NCBI RefSeq assembly: GCF_965363235.1 | Contig: NC_134851.1 | Span: 39,460,321 to 39,524,320, forward strand | Direction of reading: 5' to 3' | Length of the DNA: 64,000 nucleotides | From: Mytilus galloprovincialis | Lineage: Eukaryota; Mollusca; Bivalvia; Mytilida; Mytilidae | In this document: positions 12,309 through 24,897 of the stretch, piece by piece | How the letters are laid out: every line of letters starts with the position of its first letter | How positions within the stretch are numbered: the first letter of the stretch is position 1 | The notes under the pieces: generated by a model | The model's database searches: none | What the model saw: the letters and a program-made list of their open reading frames with translations, nothing else | What the model was told of the DNA's origin: nothing | Translations under genes and position numbers: made by a program

Positions 12309-15300
12309 ATTGGCGGCATGGTCACAGGGATAGTTTTACAAACAAAGCAAGCACGTTTTAAACATAACTGTTAAATGGACAAAGCAAATGAAGAAACAAT
12401 TCATATCGGTCATACAAATGAATATTTCAATAAGCCCATTGTGAAGAAACCAATTAATGTTCACTAATTAATATCTAGTCGCCTTTTATATATTAAAACA
12501 CAGAACGAGTACATTCAACCCAATCATTTTAATACAAAGCTATTTAAATGCGAAGTTTAACAATAAGGAGTATCAAGGTTCAACAATATGTGTGGAATGT
12601 CGTTTAAACTTTAAATTAAAACAAATCCACATTTTATCTCTTTGTTAAACAATTCCTACGAGAAAACTTACGCCCTGATTTATCTCAAAAACAATGAGCG
12701 AAAAACAAAAACGATATATAGCAAAGAAAAAAAAACTGCGTATTACCACCTTTTAATTAATTTTGTATATGAAATAGAAAAACAATCACACCAATTGCAT
12801 ATAAGCAACACAAACTGGAATAATAAATATTTTGTGTTGGCAATCAAAAGTATCCATGATACATAAATCAAAAATATTAGCTATCTCTCTTTGGTCTTTC
12901 AAGATAGCTTAAACGATTTAAAACAATCTACTTTCAAAACCGCTGTTAAATCACTATTCACCAACATGCAATATAGATACCTTGATTAAACAAATCAATT
13001 GTTTGTACAATTGAAATTGAGAATGGAAATTAACAACAAAATTGAAAATGTTTGTACATACATTGTCACATATAATGAGACACAGGCCCCCGATAATGAT
13101 TTTGCTGGGTTTGTGTATACATTTATATGAAGGTAGATATGAAAGACTTTTTTTTATAAGAGATTCATTCTAAAAACAAACGATTGCACTTATTAGCAAG
13201 GAAACTGAGAAAAAATAGTCTTTTAAATGGTAATTTTATCATTAAAAGCGATATGTGTGTCAATATTCTATATCATTTAACAAAGATATTTATTCCTGCT
13301 AATTAAAACTAGAAAAATTTTACAAAACAAATTATAAATAATAATTTAATCTCCACAAACAATTGCAATGTGAATAATTGGAAAAGTGTCCACTCAAAAA
13401 CATGGGGAAAACTAACTGTAGAGATCATAGAAGACGGCTTTGGTGGAAGCTACGTATAGTACTACGCTCTCCTCTCGTCCATTTAGTTTTTGTTCTTTGA
13501 ATTTCGTTTTCTGAAAAAAAATTGCATCTTGTCGTGGACAATTGCACTGAACAGAACTTTAAAGAAACCTGCTTTTAAGTGTAACTTTATTGACGTTTTT
13601 TTTTTTTTAAATAAACATTTCTTGTTCGTACTTACAGTTATCGCTACTTACGTGCATTTAAAAGACATGACCGGTCCTTGCTCATTCATAAATGTTTTGC
13701 ATTTAAATGTTTAAAATATTTCAAAACCATAACTATAGACATATGAAATTTGATCAATATAATAAGGTCAAATATGTATAAGTCACGTGACAACGAACTT
13801 AATGAATTAAAATCTTCGGGTTTTTGTTTTTAAAGTTTAATTTTCTATTGTAATAGAAAACTGCAGTTTATTTTATTCCATACAGTTTATCAGTTAATGT
13901 ATTAAATTTTACTCTGTAAACTATTTTATATGAAATTATTGTTTAACTGTTCTATACATTATCAAAGCGTAGCATATTTCAAATAAGAACTCTCGTAAAC
14001 TATTAAACGTATCTGTACAATAAAACTTCACCTGTGGCAAGAATTGACCATCGATTAATATGTTTAGCAAAGTTTAATTAAACATCTTAAAAGTTCGGAC
14101 AACGGTCAACCTACGTTAGCAACTTTATCTGTGTCATTATTCGTCGGTTCGTGATCTCACCGGTTACCTCTAGTAACCCTTAACTGACTGTAACACACAA
14201 AAGAATTTATGGTTTATGAGTTATCGACAAAATGTATAATACGAACGAACGTATTGGGAGCACTGATTTTCATATTGGGTAAAGCTCATTAAAATCGAAT
14301 AATCGTCTTAAATACCCGTTGACGCCTCACAAAGTTTCCTTTATTAGAAAACAATGGTAAAATACGGAATTTCAAGTTTAAGGATGGATATATAAGACTA
14401 TGTATTTTTGACTTATATATTCATATACAGTGGGATTTCCAGTGACACTAGAATCAAAGGGTCGTCCCCTAACCCCCGTTTAGTATGCGGTATTGCTGGT
14501 ATTATTTCAAATATTTGGTCCGGGGAAAAATAATAGTACGCCGAAAAAAAATTGGAACTTTCTTAAGCTTTGCATGTATGCACTCAAGGAGTGGTCACTT
14601 AAATTCCTACATATAGGTATATGCAGACGTTCCGCTAGAATTTGTCATTTTTCAACTTGTCAAATTCATGACTGGGTATGAAATTTAAACCTTATTATTT
14701 GACTAGGCCAGTAATTTCAGGACTAATAAATGACAAGGCGAAAATTATCAGGCAAATCTATTTTTTTTTTACCAAAATCAGAATCAAAATATTTTTTTCT
14801 AAAAAATATAAGCCCCCATCCCCCTCCTACCAGAAAATGCTCCGTGACTAAACTACGACATATAGAATAAAAAGAATAAAACAGACAGTACACGGGTCTA
14901 TCAATAAAAATGCACTTATAATCAAAGCGAGATAATCATGAACATTTAGGCATCTTAACTTGAAATTAATTATCCCGCTTCGTGTCATACGGCAAATTAG
15001 GTGATACGTTCGTGATTCGTACGTGATTCGTAATCTCACCGGTTACCTCTACTAGGACATTCAAAACTTCGTATATAAACTGATTAAGCCGCTATAATAT
15101 CAATAGCGAGTTTCTTGGTATTCTAGGCGAGTCTCTTGGTTTTGAAAATAATTTAGATTTAAAACTATTTTTCTATTAATCTTATTTTGGAAAAAATAGA
15201 TAAAGTTTATAAGTAACTAATATTTTTATTCAGAGGTTTTATTTTAACAGTAATTATTATTGTTATTTTTTCGTATTTAACTTGAATTGTTTGTTCTATT

Positions 15301-15989
15301 TTATCATTGTTTTCAACTTACTTTGACTTCAAAATGTGTACTTTAAAATTATATTGTATTTATTTTAATGTTTTCTTTATTAAATGAATGGCGAGTTTCT
15401 TGATATTCTAGGTGTCAGACGATCCCGGCCTGCCTCTATATCGGCAGCAATGCCGCATGTACCATCTTTGGCATTGTCACAGCTAGTTTTCCCCACAACA
15501 TGTAAAGATCCCAGAACCAGCTCTCACAGATGTAGTTCGTCTGTTGAGAGTCTGTCGTGAATCAACACAACGGCTAATTTCACAATATACCAACAATCCA
15601 TATACCATTCACATGGATAGTAATGTCCCCCAATTTTTTGTTATAATATTTCCACAAACATGATTTTGATATTATACTATGTAGTTTACTAAATAAATAC
15701 ACGTTCATGAATCTTGAATAATTTTGATTTTTTTTTTCTTTATTTGGTCTTTTTAACTTTTTTATTTGAGAGTCACTGTTAAATCTTTCGTACTTAACGA
15801 AACACACATCTGACATACCAAATTTCAATCCTTGTATAAATTTTGAATTTCATAATATTAATTTGTATTACACAATTATGGTTTGGGTAATTATCCATAA
15901 AAATTATGGTACGAGTTGAAAAAATCACCAATCTCGGAAATAACATATTTTTTTATTCATTTTATCTTATTTTTAAATACGAGAAAGAT
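12309..15989. other. Gene-free AT-rich interval
   Basis: No credible gene. Short ORFs (e.g. 12642-12866, 13490-13714) have low-complexity composition and no motif. A ~25-base motif 'atctcaccggttacctct' occurs at 14153 and 15031. 'gcgagtttcttg(g/a)tattctagg' occurs at 15106 and 15391. The GC-richer patch 15415-15570 stands out from its surroundings and could be a decayed repeat or gene fragment, but I do not recognise it. Confidence 0.4.
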
Positions 15990-16126
15990 CAGAAGCGGAT
16001 TAAGGGGGGACAGTTCCCCCTTCTTGAAAAAATTGATTGATTATAAAGGGAATCACTGAGGCATGACCGAAACCTCTTAAGCAGTCAGTGGGTCGTCACT
16101 TATGAAAATTTCTGGATCCGTCACTG
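15990..16126. mobile_element. MITE-like element with CAG..GCGGAT / CACTG ends, copy 2
   Basis: Shares with 2803-2948 the end CAGAAGCGGATTAAG, the internal 'cagtcagtgg' and 'acttatgaaaatttctggat', and the CACTG terminus. Flanks AAGAT (left) and AAAAT (right) agree at 4 of 5 bases, compatible with a worn 5-bp target duplication. Non-coding. Confidence 0.65.
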
Positions 16127-16752
16127 AAAATAATAATTATCAAAGCCATGTAACAAGTGGAATAAGGGTGGGGTTAGCGAGCGTGCGCTCCCAAAGATCG
16201 GGGGGAAACATTTTGACTGAATTTCGATTACAACCGTAGATCCGCCCCAGAACACGGTTATAAGTCGATGGTTTGACAGAGTTGGTGAATTGCATGATCA
16301 CGGACTCTCGTTTCCCAATGCAAGCACGCTATCACTAGACTACTATGTATGACGTTATATCGGTCTTTTGGTAAAACTTCAAAACTAAAATCTAAACACA
16401 AAAAAATGGTCCCTAAACAGTACGGTTGTCTATAATTTCTAACATCCACTTATTTGATAGTTGTCTCATTGACAATTATACCTCATCTGCTAATATTTTG
16501 TTACATTGATATATGGACACAGGCGCACTCGGGACTGGAGTTCAATTGTACCAACTTCTTTTCTGATATATTTTTGCATAAAACAATTTGTTTATACCGT
16601 CATTGATTAACACAGGAGCTATCTATCAAGTTGTCATCTGAATCCTTGATATACACACTTGAAAATAAACATCAGGCGAAAAATTATTGAACTATCGACT
16701 TGGCTTTTAACCCTATGTTTTAATTAGATATGCTCTTGTGAGATTCCACATT

Positions 16753-16860
16753 CACGGCCGACACTCGGCTAACCGAGAGATTGGTCTGTTAATCTATATT
16801 GAGTATGCGGCTATATGGGCGATTGGTCTGTTAATCGGGTTGGTTATACGTCTGTTAAGA
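16753..16860 (+). repeat. Left terminal inverted repeat
   Basis: About 107 bp that matches the reverse complement of the right end with about 11 mismatches by eye. Contains three GTCTGTTAA copies (near 16785, 16827, 16850), candidate transposase-binding sites. Confidence 0.88.
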
Positions 16861-16951
16861 GTAAAACGCTTAATTTAATGTTAAACTCTATTAAATATAC
16901 AGATTTTTGGCATGTCATAAGAACCAAATCAAAAAAAGAAAAGTGTCTGAC

Positions 16952-18681
16952 AAAAAGATATCTATCATGGAACATTTTGCACTTGTAAAAACATTAATAG
17001 TCTGCGCAGTTTTCAGTAAAACTAAAAGGCGTCGCGCAAGTATGCAGTATTTATGCTTATACGCATAGCAATTTTTTTAATAAAAGGCGAAACAAACAAA
17101 TTTAGATATCATTTAAAGGACAAAAAATAGTACTGTGGTTCTAAAAAATAAATTGACATTAGTAAATATTTCATAATTGTAAAATAACGTGAATAATACC
17201 CCGTTTTAGTGAAAATTGTGGGAATAAAGTCTGTTAATGGGTTGGACAATTGAAATTGTGTCAGTTAAGAGTTATTTAGCCACGAAAATAATTTTGCTAC
17301 CTTTATATTTTCCCCTTGAAAAATTTAAGAATGAGATGTTCTTGAGTAAACAAAAATGACAATACGGTGCCACAGTATCATAGAAAGAACATTTTTATTT
17401 TGACTTTTTTTGCATTTTATTGAAGGGTGTGTCACTTCAATACAGCGTGATATGGATTGGCCTCTGGAATATGCATGAATTATTTATTGACGTTTTCGAT
17501 CAGCCTTAATTTTTGTGTCTGTTCGAAGTAGCCGTAGCACGTTCTCAATTTCGACTGAAAGTGTCTTTCTAATACAACACAGGGTACATATAACGTGTTC
17601 TCGTTCACATATGAACATGATATTTGTCACTGGACGTTATACCCTAATTCGTCAGCATCATCCAATTGGTTCTATTCTTATATTACTTAATCATAATTAT
17701 GTTGTTTACAAATCACTCTAAAGAAGTAAACGGAAAGGAGCGAATGCAGCTACATGTACATTTGGTTATTTTCAGTTTCAATTCATTTCATTCCGTTTAG
17801 TTCCTTTCTACATAAGTGCAAAGGAGAACTTCAGTTGTCTATGGTGGCCGGTAAAGCGCATTTCGCGTTTTTGCGATTTCGCCTTTCATATTCTATAGGG
17901 CGAAAACGCGAAATCTCGAAAAGGCGAAATCGCGAAGTCGAAATCGCGAAGTCGAAATCGCGAAGTCGAAAACGCCAAAACGCGAAGTCGGTTTTGCGTT
18001 TTCGCGTTTTCGACTTCGCAATTTCGCGTTTTCGCCATAAAGTATATGTGAGGCGAAAACGCTAAAGCGCTAAAACGCAAAATGGCATTAACCTGCCACC
18101 ATAGTTGTCAGCATGTAAACTCTAAAATTTGTCACCAATATAAGTCCATCGCAATCCGTTACTGTTTCAACAGCCATCGGTGTTTCATGTGTGTATTCTT
18201 AAACAAGTATTATTTTTCTCTCGTTTTTAGCAATGCACCACTCTCTACTGTCCTTATATATTATTCTATATTCTGCGTTTCCATCCAGATTCTCATGTAT
18301 ACCATGAGGGTCCGGATTGGGGGTATTGTTTATTTCTGTATTCTTTAAATTGTTATGTAATTGTTTTCTTCATTTTATTTATCTTACTCATTATTTTTTC
18401 TATATTTTTCATATTTTGTCTTCCCAATATATTTTACTTACTGATGTTTAGTTACATTACGACGTTTATCTCTGATTTATATACTGGTTACCAATGTATA
18501 TGACAAATTTGTGTCATTCATGACAATTAAACAGCATCAACATGATATACATGTATGCGATCATTCTTGGATGAAATTAATATTACTTTAATATTACACT
18601 TTTTGAAACCATTTTTATCAATTTTAAATTTCATGTGTTGTTTCCGTATATGTTATGTTTCATTGCTTATGTGTATATATA
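16952..18681 (+). repeat. Module copy 1 (1,730 bp)
   Basis: Direct repeat unit starting at aaaaagatatctatcatgg. Differs from copies 2 and 3 by one extra 14-bp subunit (aatcgcgaagtcga) inside its palindromic MITE and a few single bases. Its short ORFs (17515, 17754, 18082, 18555) recur unchanged in the other copies, but they have no family motif and cross the MITE, so I do not call them genes. Confidence 0.92.
17840..18103. mobile_element. Nested palindromic MITE (GCGAAAACGC-rich), module 1
   Basis: 264 bp with ends TATGGTGGCCGGTAAAGCGC and the inverted counterpart GCCACCATA, flanked by GTTGTC on both sides (17834-17839, 18104-18109), a 6-bp target duplication. The interior is built from GCGAAAACGCGAAAT-like words on one side and their complements on the other, so a single strand would fold into a long hairpin. 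The same insertion with the same duplication is in all three modules, so it landed before they multiplied. Confidence 0.87.
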
Positions 18682-20397
18682 AAAAAGATATCTATCATGG
18701 AACATTTTGCACTTGTAAAAACATTAATAGTCTGCGCAGTTTTCAGTAAAACTAAAAGGCGTCGCGCAAGTATGCAGTATTTATGCTTATACGCATAGCA
18801 ATTTTTTTAATAAAAGGCGAAACAAACAAATTTAGATATCATTTAAAGGACAAAAAATAGTACTGTGGTTCTAAAAAATAAATTGACATTAGTAAATATT
18901 TCATAATTGTAAAATAACGTGAATAATACCCCGTTTTAGTGAAAATTGTGGGAATAAAGTCTGTTAATGGGTTGGACAATTGAAATTGTGTCAGTTAAGA
19001 GTTATTTAGCCACGAAAATAATTTTGCTACCTTTATATTTTCCCCTTGAAAAATTTAAGAATGAGATGTTCTTGAGTAAACAAAAATGACAATACGGTGC
19101 CACAGTATCATAGAAAGAACATTTTTATTTTGACTTTTTTTGCATTTTATTGAAGGGTGTGTCACTTCAATACAGCGTGATATGGATTGGCCTCTGGAAT
19201 ATGCATGAATTATTTATTGACGTTTTCGATCAGCCTTAATTTTTGTGTCTGTTCGAAGTAGCCGTAGCACGTTCTCAATTTCGACTGAAAGTGTCTTTCT
19301 AATACAACACAGGGTACATATAACGTGTTCTCGTTCACATATGAACATGATATTTGTCACTGGACGTTATACCCTAATTCGTCAGCATCATCCAATTGGT
19401 TCTATTCTTATATTACTTAATCATAATTATGTTGTTTACAAATCACTCTAAAGAAGTAAACGGAAAGGAGCGAATGCAGCTACATGTACATTTGGTTATT
19501 TTCAGTTTCAATTCATTTCATTCCGTTTAGTTCCTTTCTACATAAGTGCAAAGGAGAACTACAGTTGTCTATGGTGGCCGGTAAAGCGCATTTCGCGTTT
19601 TTGCGATTTCGCCTTTCATATTCTATAGGGCGAAAACGCGAAATCTCGAAAAGGCGAAATCGCGAAGTCGAAATCGCGAAGTCGAAAACGCCAAAACGCG
19701 AAGTCGGTTTTGCGTTTTCGCGTTTTCGACTTCGCAATTTCGCGTTTTCGCCATAAAGTATATGTGAGGCGAAAACGCTAAAGCGCTAAAACGCAAAATG
19801 GCATTAACCTGCCACCATAGTTGTCAGCATGTAAACTCTAAAATTTGTCACCAATATAAGTCCATCGCAATCCGTTACTGTTTCAACAGCCATCGGTGTT
19901 TCATGTGTGTATTCTTAAACAAGTATTATTTTTCTCTCGTTTTTAGCAATGCATCACTCTCTACTGTCCTTATATATTATTCTATATTCTGCGTTTCCAT
20001 CCAGATTCTCATGTATACCATGAGGGTCCGGATTGGGGGTATTGTTTATTTCTGTATTCTTTAAATTGTTATGTAATTGTTTTCTTCATTTTATTTATCT
20101 TACTCATTATTTTTTCTATATTTTTCATATTTTGTCATCCCAATATATTTTACTTACTGATGTTTAGTTACATTACGACGTTTATCTCTGATTTATATAC
20201 TGGTTACCAATGTATATGACAAATTTGTGTCATTCATGACAATTAAACAGCATCAACATGATATACATGTATGCGATCATTCTTGGATGAAATTAATATT
20301 ACTTTAATATTACACTTTTTGAAACCATTTTTATCAATTTTAAATTTCATGTGTTGTTTCCGTATATGTTATGTTTCATTGCTTATGTGTATATATA
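18682..20397 (+). repeat. Module copy 2 (1,716 bp)
   Basis: Second tandem copy; by eye only about four single-base differences from copy 3 across 1.7 kb. Shares with copy 3, against copy 1, the 14-bp-shorter MITE and the bases at 'gagaactacag', 'gcatcactctc' and 'gtcatcccaa'. Confidence 0.92.
19570..19819. mobile_element. Nested palindromic MITE, module 2
   Basis: 250-bp copy of the GCGAAAACGC MITE, with the same flanking GTTGTC duplication as in module 1 and one 14-bp subunit fewer. Confidence 0.85.
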
Positions 20398-22108
20398 AAA
20401 AAGATATCTATCATGGAACATTTTGCACTTGTAAAAACATTAATAGTCTGCGCAGTTTTCAGTAAAACTAAAAGGCGTCGCGCAAGTATGCAGTATTTAT
20501 GCTTCTACGCATAGCAATTTTTTTAATAAAAGGCGAAACAAACAAATTTAGATATCATTTAAAGGACAAAAAATAGTACTGTGGTTCTAAAAAATAAATT
20601 GACATTAGTAAATATTTCATAATTGTAAAATAACGTGAACAATACCCCGTTTTAGTGAAAATTGTGGGAATAAAGTCTGCTAATGGGTTGGACAATTGAA
20701 ATTGTGTCAGTTAAGAGTTATTTAGCCACGAAAATAATTTTGCTACCTTTATATTTTCCCCTTGAAAAATTTAAGAATGAGATGTTCTTGAGTAAACAAA
20801 AATGACAATACGGTGCCACAGTATCATAGAAAGAACATTTTTATTTTGACTTTTTTTGCATTTTATTGAAGGGTGTGTCACTTCAATACAGCGTGATATG
20901 GATTGGCCTCTGGAATATGCATGAATTATTTATTGACGTTTTCGATCAGCCTTAATTTTTGTGTCTGTTCGAAGTAGCCGTAGCACGTTCTCAATTTCGA
21001 CTGAAAGTGTCTTTCTAATACAACACAGGGTACATATAACGTGTTCTCGTTCACATATGAACATGATATTTGTCACTGGACGTTATACCCTAATTCGTCA
21101 GCATCATCCAATTGGTTCTATTCTTATATTACTTAATCATAATTATGTTGTTTACAAATCACTCTAAAGAAGTAAACGGAAAGGAGCGAATGCAGCTACA
21201 TGTACATTTGGTTATTTTCAGTTTCAATTCATTTCATTCCGTTTAGTTCCTTTCTACATAAGTGCAAAGGAGAACTACAGTTGTCTATGGTGGCCGGTAA
21301 AGCGCATTTCGCGTTTTTGCGATTTCGCCTTTCATATTCTATAGGGCGAAAACGCGAAATCTCGAAAAGGCGAAATCGCGAAGTCGAAATCGCGAAGTCG
21401 AAAACGCCAAAACGCGAAGTCGGTTTTGCGTTTTCGCGTTTTCGACTTCGCAATTTCGCGTTTTCGCCATAAAATATATGTGAGGCGAAAACGCTAAAGC
21501 GCTAAAACGCAAAATGGCATTAACCTGCCACCATAGTTGTCAGCATGTAAACTCTAAAATTTGTCACCAATATAAGTCCATCGCAATCCGTTACTGTTTC
21601 AACAGCCATCGGTGTTTCATGTGTGTATTCTTAAACAAGTATTATTTTTCTCTCGTTTTTAGCAATGCATCACTCTCTACTGTCCTTATATATTATTCTA
21701 TATTCTGCGTTTCCATCCAGATTCTCATGTATACCATGAGGGTCCGGATTGGGGGTATTGTTTATTTCTGTATTCTTTAAATTGTTATGTAATTGTTTTC
21801 TTCATTTTATTTATCTTACTCATTATTTTTTCTATATTTTTCATATTTTGTCATCCCAATATATTTTACTTACTGATGTTTAGTTACATTACGACGTTTA
21901 TCTCTGATTTATATACTGGTTACCAATGTATATGACAAATTTGTGTCATTCATGACAATTAAACAGCATCAACATGATATACATGTATGCGATCATTCTT
22001 GGATGAAATTAATATTACTTTAATATTACACTTTTTGAAACCATTTTTATCAATTTTAAATTTCATGTGTTGTTTCCGTATATGTTATGTTTCATTGCTT
22101 ATGTGTAT
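20398..22108 (+). repeat. Module copy 3 (~1,711 bp)
   Basis: Third tandem copy, ending at 'gcttatgtgtat', where the sequence leaves the repeat and enters the right arm. Private changes include gcttctacgc (others gcttatacgc) and gtctgctaatggg (others gtctgttaatggg), the latter altering its GTCTGTTAA motif. Confidence 0.92.
21286..21535. mobile_element. Nested palindromic MITE, module 3
   Basis: 250-bp copy, as in module 2 apart from aaaatatatg for aaagtatatg near the right side. Confidence 0.85.
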
Positions 22109-22613
22109 TAATATTTTAGCCGCTCGTCTGCAGCCTACTCATTTGATCCGATAACGTTAACACCCCATATGCCATTCACAACTCTTAACAGACCAATTAA
22201 CAGACCGGGTTTTATACATCCGACCCATTAACAGACCAGGTTTTAAATAAAAATTGATTTATGTCACCAAAATACAGATTTTCGTGTAGATTTTTCACAG
22301 AATGATATCAATATGGTTAACAAACGTATGCCTTTCTTTTTTCGATGTTCAAAATATTGAATGCAAGTAAATTTAGCCAATGCGTCATTTTGTGTACATT
22401 TTATGTGTGTAAAATGTGTATAAATTTATTGGTGAGTAACCCGCATTTTCATTTTATAGATCGTACATCGAAGCTAGAAAAATGATAATTACACCACTGA
22501 ATTCAGTACATTGAATTGTTTTGTTAGACATGAATACTTTTTATGATGAAAATATATTTAGAAAGTTATACAATGAAACATGCTGAACTTTCAATGATTT
22601 TCTCGATAACACC

Positions 22614-22721
22614 TGATTAACAGACTTTAGCCATCCCGATTAACAGACCAACCGCCGATATAGCCGCATACTCAATCAAGATTAACCGACGAATCGCTCG
22701 GTTAGCCGAGTGTCGGCCGTG
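22614..22721 (-). repeat. Right terminal inverted repeat
   Basis: Reverse complement of the left end, finishing in GGCCGTG before the ACATT duplication. Two TTAACAGAC motifs lie within it, and more at 22188-22240 in the adjoining arm. Confidence 0.88.
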
Positions 22722-22726
22722 ACATT

Positions 22727-24005
22727 ACTATAAATAACTTTATATAATTGTATCTTACTAATTTTACCAGTCAGGAGTCTACTTCGTCAAAATTATCTCC
22801 CCATTACGCCAGTTCATTTTCAAAATCGTAGAAATGAAGCCATTGTAGGGATGACGCGCTACCAATATTGCTCTTGGAAACCGATTAATTTAACCACATT
22901 CCACCATTACGATCCTTATATGTCAGTTGTATTTTAAAAGACAAATGTATCAACTAGCTAATGAGCATCAGTTAATAATCTTGGCTGCTTAACTTAAAAC
23001 TATTGTCTGATCGGTTGTCAGGTGGAATTTTCGAAAATTCATAAACATTTAGAAAAATTCTAATTAAATATTTCGTGGAAGGGCAGACTAGATTTTTTAA
23101 GTGTATGAAGACTATAAACCCTAGTAATCACACACAAAAAATTAGAATTTTTCGAAGATATGCATTTTCATCATCCAACTTGAAAGACTGTCGTCAAGTA
23201 CTTTCAGTAAAAAATAGCTATTCGAACACACCTTCTCTGTTTTTGTGACTCATTAGATAGGTATTTCACTTGACCCATATATTTCATCTTTTAGTACTGT
23301 GATTTTTTTGTGTTGTAAAGTCAACCTGTAGCTTTAATATATAAAAATAATAGAATCTGAAGCGAGACGATGCATAAAATATTCTTACTTTGTACGAGAT
23401 CAAGACAAAATACTCAACTCAAACACGTCCTAACAGAAAAAGGTGCACTCGATTTTCTCTTTTCGATACAATTGTTACCCATTTTTTTGAATTTTTTCTT
23501 CAGTCACATAATGGAAGGGCAGACACGAAAATTACTGAACTAATAGATTGACATGTTTTCCGTCCGTGATAATTTTTTCATAAAAATCGGAGGTTATGCA
23601 TTTTCTTCATCCAACTTGAAAGATACCCATGTCGTCGACTTGATATCTCATTGTTCTGCTTAACTATGTACTAGATAAATTGAAAACTTATGCAAATTGT
23701 GTTTTTAAAATAAAACACCTCGTAATTGAGAAGAAAATTGCAATTTTGTTTGTTTCTATTAACTTTTAAAAATTTTGTCACTATAGTAAACAATACAGTA
23801 AACATTTATCGCCTTCTCTAATAAAGAGCTTCGATTCTTTTGTTCGATTTCAACCTGGTTTCCGACTGTTACCGTCAGGGTTATTTAAGATTTCCGGAAC
23901 ATTTCACACGGAATAAGTTATTCAAAAGTATTTTACGCTTTGAATCACAAGCGCTTGTGGAATGAACCTATTTTAATTAATTTGTTGTGCATGTTTCAAC
24001 CTCTT
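22727..24005. other. Gene-free interval with a local duplication
   Basis: No gene seen. Two related segments, 23080-23205 and 23512-23640, share 'ggaagggcaga', 'tgcattttc(a/t)tcatccaacttgaaag' and 'gtcgtc', and look like a diverged direct duplication. Confidence 0.45.
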
Positions 24006-24897
24006 AAGCCCCAGTCACATGTACTGTAACGTTTCAAGAGCTACGTTTAACTACGTTTTGAAAGCGTAGCGAAACGGGATTATACGTAATGGAGCGTATC
24101 GAAACGTAGTGATCTTTTGTTCAAATCGGGACCTACCCGTATGTTTTGAAAAATTAAGAGGGGGGGCAAGGGGTTTAACTGTTATGCTGTTATGGGGCAA
24201 TTTAATTCTTTGTTATCTGTTATTTTGAAAATATATTTGCTGTTAGCTGTTATTGTCTTATTCTTTGTTAGCTGTTATTGGGCTTTTAGTTTTTTTGTTA
24301 TCTGTTATTGCGATAATGCATTTTCTGTTAACTGTTATTGAAAATTGGAATGTTAGCATTTTTTTTATAGTCAATATTCGGTAGAAATTGAAAATCATTG
24401 GACATTGGGGTCTACCACTACTAATATGTTTGTCCCGTATTCAGAGAAGGATTCCATTGACATATACCCATCACAGAAGTGAGGTCCAGGACAATTCAAG
24501 TATATCTTATGATTATCCTTTGTAATAAATTCCATTTTTTTATGAATGTGTATTTAGAATTATCTTAATTTTTTGTATGAGAATAATGTTCCTTGTTTCC
24601 CGTACGAACATATTAAATTAAAACAATTTTTAATATGACAAAAAGTAAAACATATGGCCAGGAATATCTGACAAGGATCTCAATTAAGGACTAGGTCATA
24701 ACAACCACTTAACCTTTTATATAATATGGTACCGTAGACTTAGCTCTGTGATTCTATTCAAAGCAGAACCAGATGCATTGTACAATGAAAGTTCCAACCA
24801 TGTACTTGCGTCCGAAGCTGCACATAACTCATTACAAACAAAGATTTATTTCGTTTCAAGCCATTGTTTCCCTACTAAACTATGTATTCTATTTACT

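Larger units (their letters stand above)
16753..22721. mobile_element. 5,969-bp non-autonomous DNA transposon with long inverted repeats and a triplicated module
   Basis: The two ends are inverted copies of each other: the first 25 bases are identical (CACGGCCGACACTCGGCTAA and on), and the pairing continues to ~107 bp at roughly 90% identity by eye. ACATT flanks both ends directly (16748-16752 and 22722-22726), a 5-bp target duplication. The inside consists of three tandem ~1.72-kb modules plus short unique arms. No transposase-like ORF is present, so it must be mobilised in trans. A 5-bp duplication with a CAC terminus is the pattern of the Transib/RAG-like group, but CACGGCC is not the classical CACWATG, so that link is tentative. 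The motif GTCTGTTAA recurs in both end regions and inside the modules. Confidence 0.9.

Noticed and set aside
14153-15055. The two 'atctcaccggttacctct' copies as the ends of an LTR element
   Set aside because: Similarity is only ~25-30 bases, with no primer site, polypurine tract or coding region between.
15415-15570. GC-richer patch as an exon
   Set aside because: A short open frame exists (SISAAMPHVPSLALS..), but no family is recognised and no splice context supports it.
17515-21780. Repeated ORF set (68, 90-103, 88, 64 codons) as a conserved gene cassette
   Set aside because: Identity follows the whole module, not codons. ORFs cross a palindromic MITE, use no recognisable domain, and copy 1 changes length with a 14-bp indel.
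16753-22721. A Polinton or virus-like element because of size and long inverted ends
   Set aside because: No polymerase, integrase or capsid-like ORF, and a 5-bp rather than 6-bp duplication. A non-autonomous DNA transposon fits better.
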